A stretch of 8,710 nucleotides of DNA from Candidatus Zixiibacteriota bacterium (lineage in GTDB: Bacteria > Zixibacteria > MSB-5A5 > GN15 > FEB-12). The position numbers were made by a program, and so were the translations under genes. Location of the stretch: contig QNAF01000106.1 in NCBI GenBank assembly GCA_003641405.1, positions 1 to 8,710 on the forward strand, written 5' to 3'. A model generated the notes under the pieces. That model searched no databases and had not been told where the DNA came from. It worked only from the letters and a program-made list of their open reading frames with translations. Below, in pieces: positions 6,587-8,710 of this stretch; the stretch's first letter is position 1, and each line of letters begins with the position of its first letter.

Positions 6587-7974
6587 CGGTAGAAGAACGC
6601 ATCAAGGGAAGAAACGTCGGTGTGATCGGCATGGCCCGATCCGGCATTGCGGTGGCACGGCTGACTCTGCAAACCGGTGGGTCGCCGTTCGTATCAGACA
6701 GCAGGTCCCCTGAGGATCTGGCCGAACCATGCAGGGACCTTCAGAGCGCCGGAGTGTTGTTTGAGACGGGTGGCCATACCGAACGTCTGCTGGCTTGCGA
6801 CTACCTGGTTGTCTCGCCCGGTGTGCCGCTGAATATCGAGATCATTCAACAGGCGAGGCAGAAGGGTTTACCCGTTTTCTCCGAGTTGGAGTTTGCGTCC
6901 TGGGTCTGTCCGGGGAGAATTGTCGCTATCACAGGCTCCAATGGCAAAACAACAACTACAACTCTTGTCGGTGAGATACTAACGACCGGTGGCTTTGATA
7001 CTCATGTGTGTGGAAACATCGGGCGGCCATTTGCGGACGCGGTTGGTTGCATGACAGCGGATTCAATTGCGGTCGTCGAGGTGTCATCATTTCAGTTGGA
7101 GACAGTACTGGAGTTCAAGCCGCATGTTGCTGCTATCCTGAATCTTACGCTAGATCATATCGATCGCCACGGTAGCTTTGAGGCTTACCGAGAGGCCAAA
7201 TATCGGATAACGGAGAACCAGACTTTTCAGGACGTGTTGATACTCAACCGGGATGATAGCGAGCTTTCGTCATCTGCTCCGTCTACATCTGCTGAGACAG
7301 TGTTTTTCAGCGCACAGCAGTGTGACAATTGTCTTGCGTGGGTAGAGAACAATCGCCTTTTCACTCGCGTCGGCTCGGAGGCGTGCGAAGTAATCAAGTG
7401 CGATCAGATTGCCATCAAGGGTCCGCACAATCTCCAGAACGCGGCGACTGCGGCCTCAGTAGCGGTGCAGTTCGGTGTTGATTCCGCAACTATTGCCCGT
7501 GTGTTGAGAACTTTCCCCGGTGTGGAACACCGCCTTGAGAAGATTGGCAGTGTGGCCGGTATACACTTTGTCAATGATTCCAAGGCCACCAATGTTGACT
7601 CCGTGCGGTACGCGCTGATGTCTATTGATACTCCTCTCTATCTAATCGCTGGTGGACGTGACAAAGAGGGTGATTTTGCGCCGCTGATCGACGCCGGTCG
7701 TGATCGAGTTAAAGGAATTGTCGCCATTGGAGAAGCCAGGGAGATAGTATTCGCGGCTCTGGGCAAGGCGTTCCCTGTGCAGTTTGCAGAAAGTCTTGAG
7801 GAAGCGGTTGAGAAATGTTTTGAATTGGCTCATCCGGGGGAAACAGTGCTGCTGTCGCCCGGTTGTGCCAGCTTTGATATGTTTGAGAATTATGAGCATC
7901 GCGGTCGCGCTTTCAAAGCGGCCGTAGCCAAACTGAAGAACGGCAAGAACACGGATGAAACGGTCGCGAGTTAA
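6583..7974 (+). CDS. murD: UDP-MurNAc-L-alanine:D-glutamate ligase MurD
   Basis: 463-residue cytoplasmic ligase that adds D-Glu to UDP-MurNAc-L-Ala. The N-terminal domain starts with a Rossmann-like strand, NVGVIGMARSGIAVA. The ATPase domain has the P-loop TGSNGKTTTT (from T117, K122), then the MurD motif EVSSFQLE (166-173) and LDHIDRHGSFEAY, with K206 in 'EAKYRI' at the carbamylated-lysine position. The C-terminal domain contains HRLEKIG, NDSKATN (331-337), AGGRDKEGDF and LLSPGCASFDMFENYEHRG, all typical of MurD. Start choice: the frame is open back to an ATG at 6499, but those 28 extra residues lie inside mraY and are unlike any MurD N-terminus. The ATG at 6583 overlaps the mraY stop as ATGA and gives the usual family length (E. 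coli MurD is 438). Its Shine-Dalgarno is weak (GAAAG, 6574-6578), so coupling to mraY translation is likely. The end overlaps ftsW by 20 bases. Confidence 0.97.
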   Translation: MTVEERIKGRNVGVIGMARSGIAVARLTLQTGGSPFVSDSRSPEDLAEPCRDLQSAGVLFETGGHTERLLACDYLVVSPGVPLNIEIIQQARQKGLPVFSELEFASWVCPGRIVAITGSNGKTTTTTLVGEILTTGGFDTHVCGNIGRPFADAVGCMTADSIAVVEVSSFQLETVLEFKPHVAAILNLTLDHIDRHGSFEAYREAKYRITENQTFQDVLILNRDDSELSSSAPSTSAETVFFSAQQCDNCLAWVENNRLFTRVGSEACEVIKCDQIAIKGPHNLQNAATAASVAVQFGVDSATIARVLRTFPGVEHRLEKIGSVAGIHFVNDSKATNVDSVRYALMSIDTPLYLIAGGRDKEGDFAPLIDAGRDRVKGIVAIGEAREIVFAALGKAFPVQFAESLEEAVEKCFELAHPGETVLLSPGCASFDMFENYEHRGRAFKAAVAKLKNGKNTDETVAS

Positions 7975-8710
7975 AACAGGTCAGAGAATCGACGAGCAGT
8001 TGATGTACGGTTTTCTGTTCACGATCGTAGCCGGGATAATAATGATCTACTCGACTTCTTCGATTCTGGCGGAGAGTCGCCACGGATCGCAGTTGTTTTT
8101 CTTCCGTCAGCAATTTGTCTGGGCGTTGTTATCTGTTGGTGTGGTATGGCTGATAGCCCGGCTGGACTTGCAGCGTTTAGCCGTCTACTCGGCCCCGGCA
8201 CTTTTTTGTACCCTGGTTCTCCTTATGCTTGTGTTCGTCATGCCGGCCCGCAACCAGGCTCAGCGCTGGATCATGCTGGGACCGCTGACTTTTCAGCCAT
8301 CGGAGATATTCAAGTTTCTGACGGTGTTCTACCTGGCTTTTTCATTGTCAAACCGAAAGCGCAATCTTGCGAAGCTCAAGCAACTTGTCTTTCCGTATCT
8401 GCCTTTCCTTGGGTTGGGTATGGGGCTAATCATGCTGGAGCCGGATCTCGGGACTACCATCGTTATTTTTGTCACGGTCATGGGCATGTTCTTTCTGGCA
8501 GGCGCACGTATCAAACATTTACTGATGACAGTTGTGCCTCCGGCGGTTCTGGGCTGTATTGTTGTGTTTGGGCTGGGCTACAAGAAGGAGCGCATACTCA
8601 GTTATCTTGCAGCCGTTGTTGATCCTCTTCAGGGCAGTTACCATGTGAAACAGGCTGCCCTGACACTCGGGTCTGGTGGATGGTTTGGAGCCGGCTTGGG
8701 CGATGGTCGC
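7955..8710 (+). CDS. ftsW: FtsW, SEDS septal peptidoglycan glycosyltransferase (5' part)
   Basis: 252 codons, open to the right edge, so the C-terminal part is missing. SEDS-family membrane protein that polymerises lipid II into septal glycan strands together with FtsI. A basic cytoplasmic N-terminus (residues 1-15) precedes TM1 (about 16-33), which ends in IYSTSS. Further hydrophobic segments lie at about 54-68 and 76-96 and later. Conserved SEDS features are present: QRWIMLGPLTFQPSEIFK (QPSE at 114-117), EPDLGTT (162-168), and, near the edge, a YHVKQAALTLGSGGWFGAGLG block with Q233-A234. The catalytic Asp of the SEDS extracellular loop should lie beyond the window or close to its end; I cannot confirm it. 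The start is ATG 7955, which overlaps murD by 20 bases with no clear Shine-Dalgarno; ATG 8003 would remove most of the cytoplasmic tail and is less likely. RodA is the alternative family member, but the position after murD argues for FtsW. MurG would be expected next. Confidence 0.93.
   Translation, partial: MKRSRVKTGQRIDEQLMYGFLFTIVAGIIMIYSTSSILAESRHGSQLFFFRQQFVWALLSVGVVWLIARLDLQRLAVYSAPALFCTLVLLMLVFVMPARNQAQRWIMLGPLTFQPSEIFKFLTVFYLAFSLSNRKRNLAKLKQLVFPYLPFLGLGMGLIMLEPDLGTTIVIFVTVMGMFFLAGARIKHLLMTVVPPAVLGCIVVFGLGYKKERILSYLAAVVDPLQGSYHVKQAALTLGSGGWFGAGLGDGR

Noticed and set aside
8146..8622. 158-codon open frame on the + strand within ftsW
   Set aside because: It is out of frame with the SEDS motifs (QPSE, EPDLGT, QAALTLGSGGWFG) and has no recognisable domain. 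The ftsW frame is open through the window edge and explains the region.
1..8710. Mobile elements, CRISPR repeats, tRNAs or a defence or other novel system
   Set aside because: Reading both strands showed no repeat arrays, inverted terminal repeats, transposase, tRNA-like cloverleaf or foreign gene. The whole window is accounted for by overlapping housekeeping genes.

Overview
This window is a contiguous piece of a bacterial dcw (division and cell wall) cluster, with every gene on the + strand. The order is rsmH (last codons only), ftsL, ftsI (a PASTA-bearing class B penicillin-binding protein), murE, murF, mraY, murD and ftsW (cut by the right edge). Coding density is essentially complete. 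Neighbouring genes overlap by 1, 4, 4, 1, 4 and 20 bases, and the ftsI/murE junction also overlaps if the murE start proposed here is right. No stretch over 300 bases lacks a gene. I see no tRNA, rRNA, CRISPR array, insertion sequence, terminator or convincing internal promoter. The window most likely forms one transcriptional unit read from a promoter upstream of the window.

Layout: positions 1-36 are the C-terminal tail of the 16S rRNA methyltransferase RsmH. Positions 36-533 encode a bitopic FtsL-like divisome protein, and 530-2632 encode the septal transpeptidase with two C-terminal PASTA repeats. Positions about 2623-4107 (MurE), 4104-5498 (MurF) and 6583-7974 (MurD) are three Mur ligases. 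MraY (5498-6586) sits between MurF and MurD. Positions 7955-8710 are the first 252 codons of the SEDS glycosyltransferase FtsW.

How they work together: MurD adds D-Glu, MurE adds the third residue (meso-diaminopimelate, judging from a DNPR motif) and MurF adds D-Ala-D-Ala to UDP-MurNAc-peptide in the cytoplasm. MraY moves the finished phospho-MurNAc-pentapeptide to undecaprenyl phosphate, giving lipid I. After MurG, expected just downstream, FtsW polymerises the lipid II glycan and FtsI cross-links it at the septum. FtsL is part of the FtsQLB-type complex that activates FtsW-FtsI.

Organism: a bacterium with roughly 50-55% GC by eye, mDAP-type peptidoglycan and Shine-Dalgarno-led genes that use ATG, GTG and TTG starts. 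The PASTA-tailed FtsI and long FtsL fit several lineages, including Firmicutes relatives and members of the Fibrobacteres-Chlorobi-Bacteroidetes superphylum such as Zixibacteria-like candidate phyla. I lean weakly to the latter; the window cannot settle it.

This is a conserved housekeeping region, and I found no evidence of a new system. The item most worth a second look is the start of murE: the family-like N-terminus and an excellent AGGAGG site point to an ATC codon rather than any canonical start. A cramped Shine-Dalgarno at murF, an extended FtsL tail and a His-to-Ala change in a MurE active-site motif are minor oddities.
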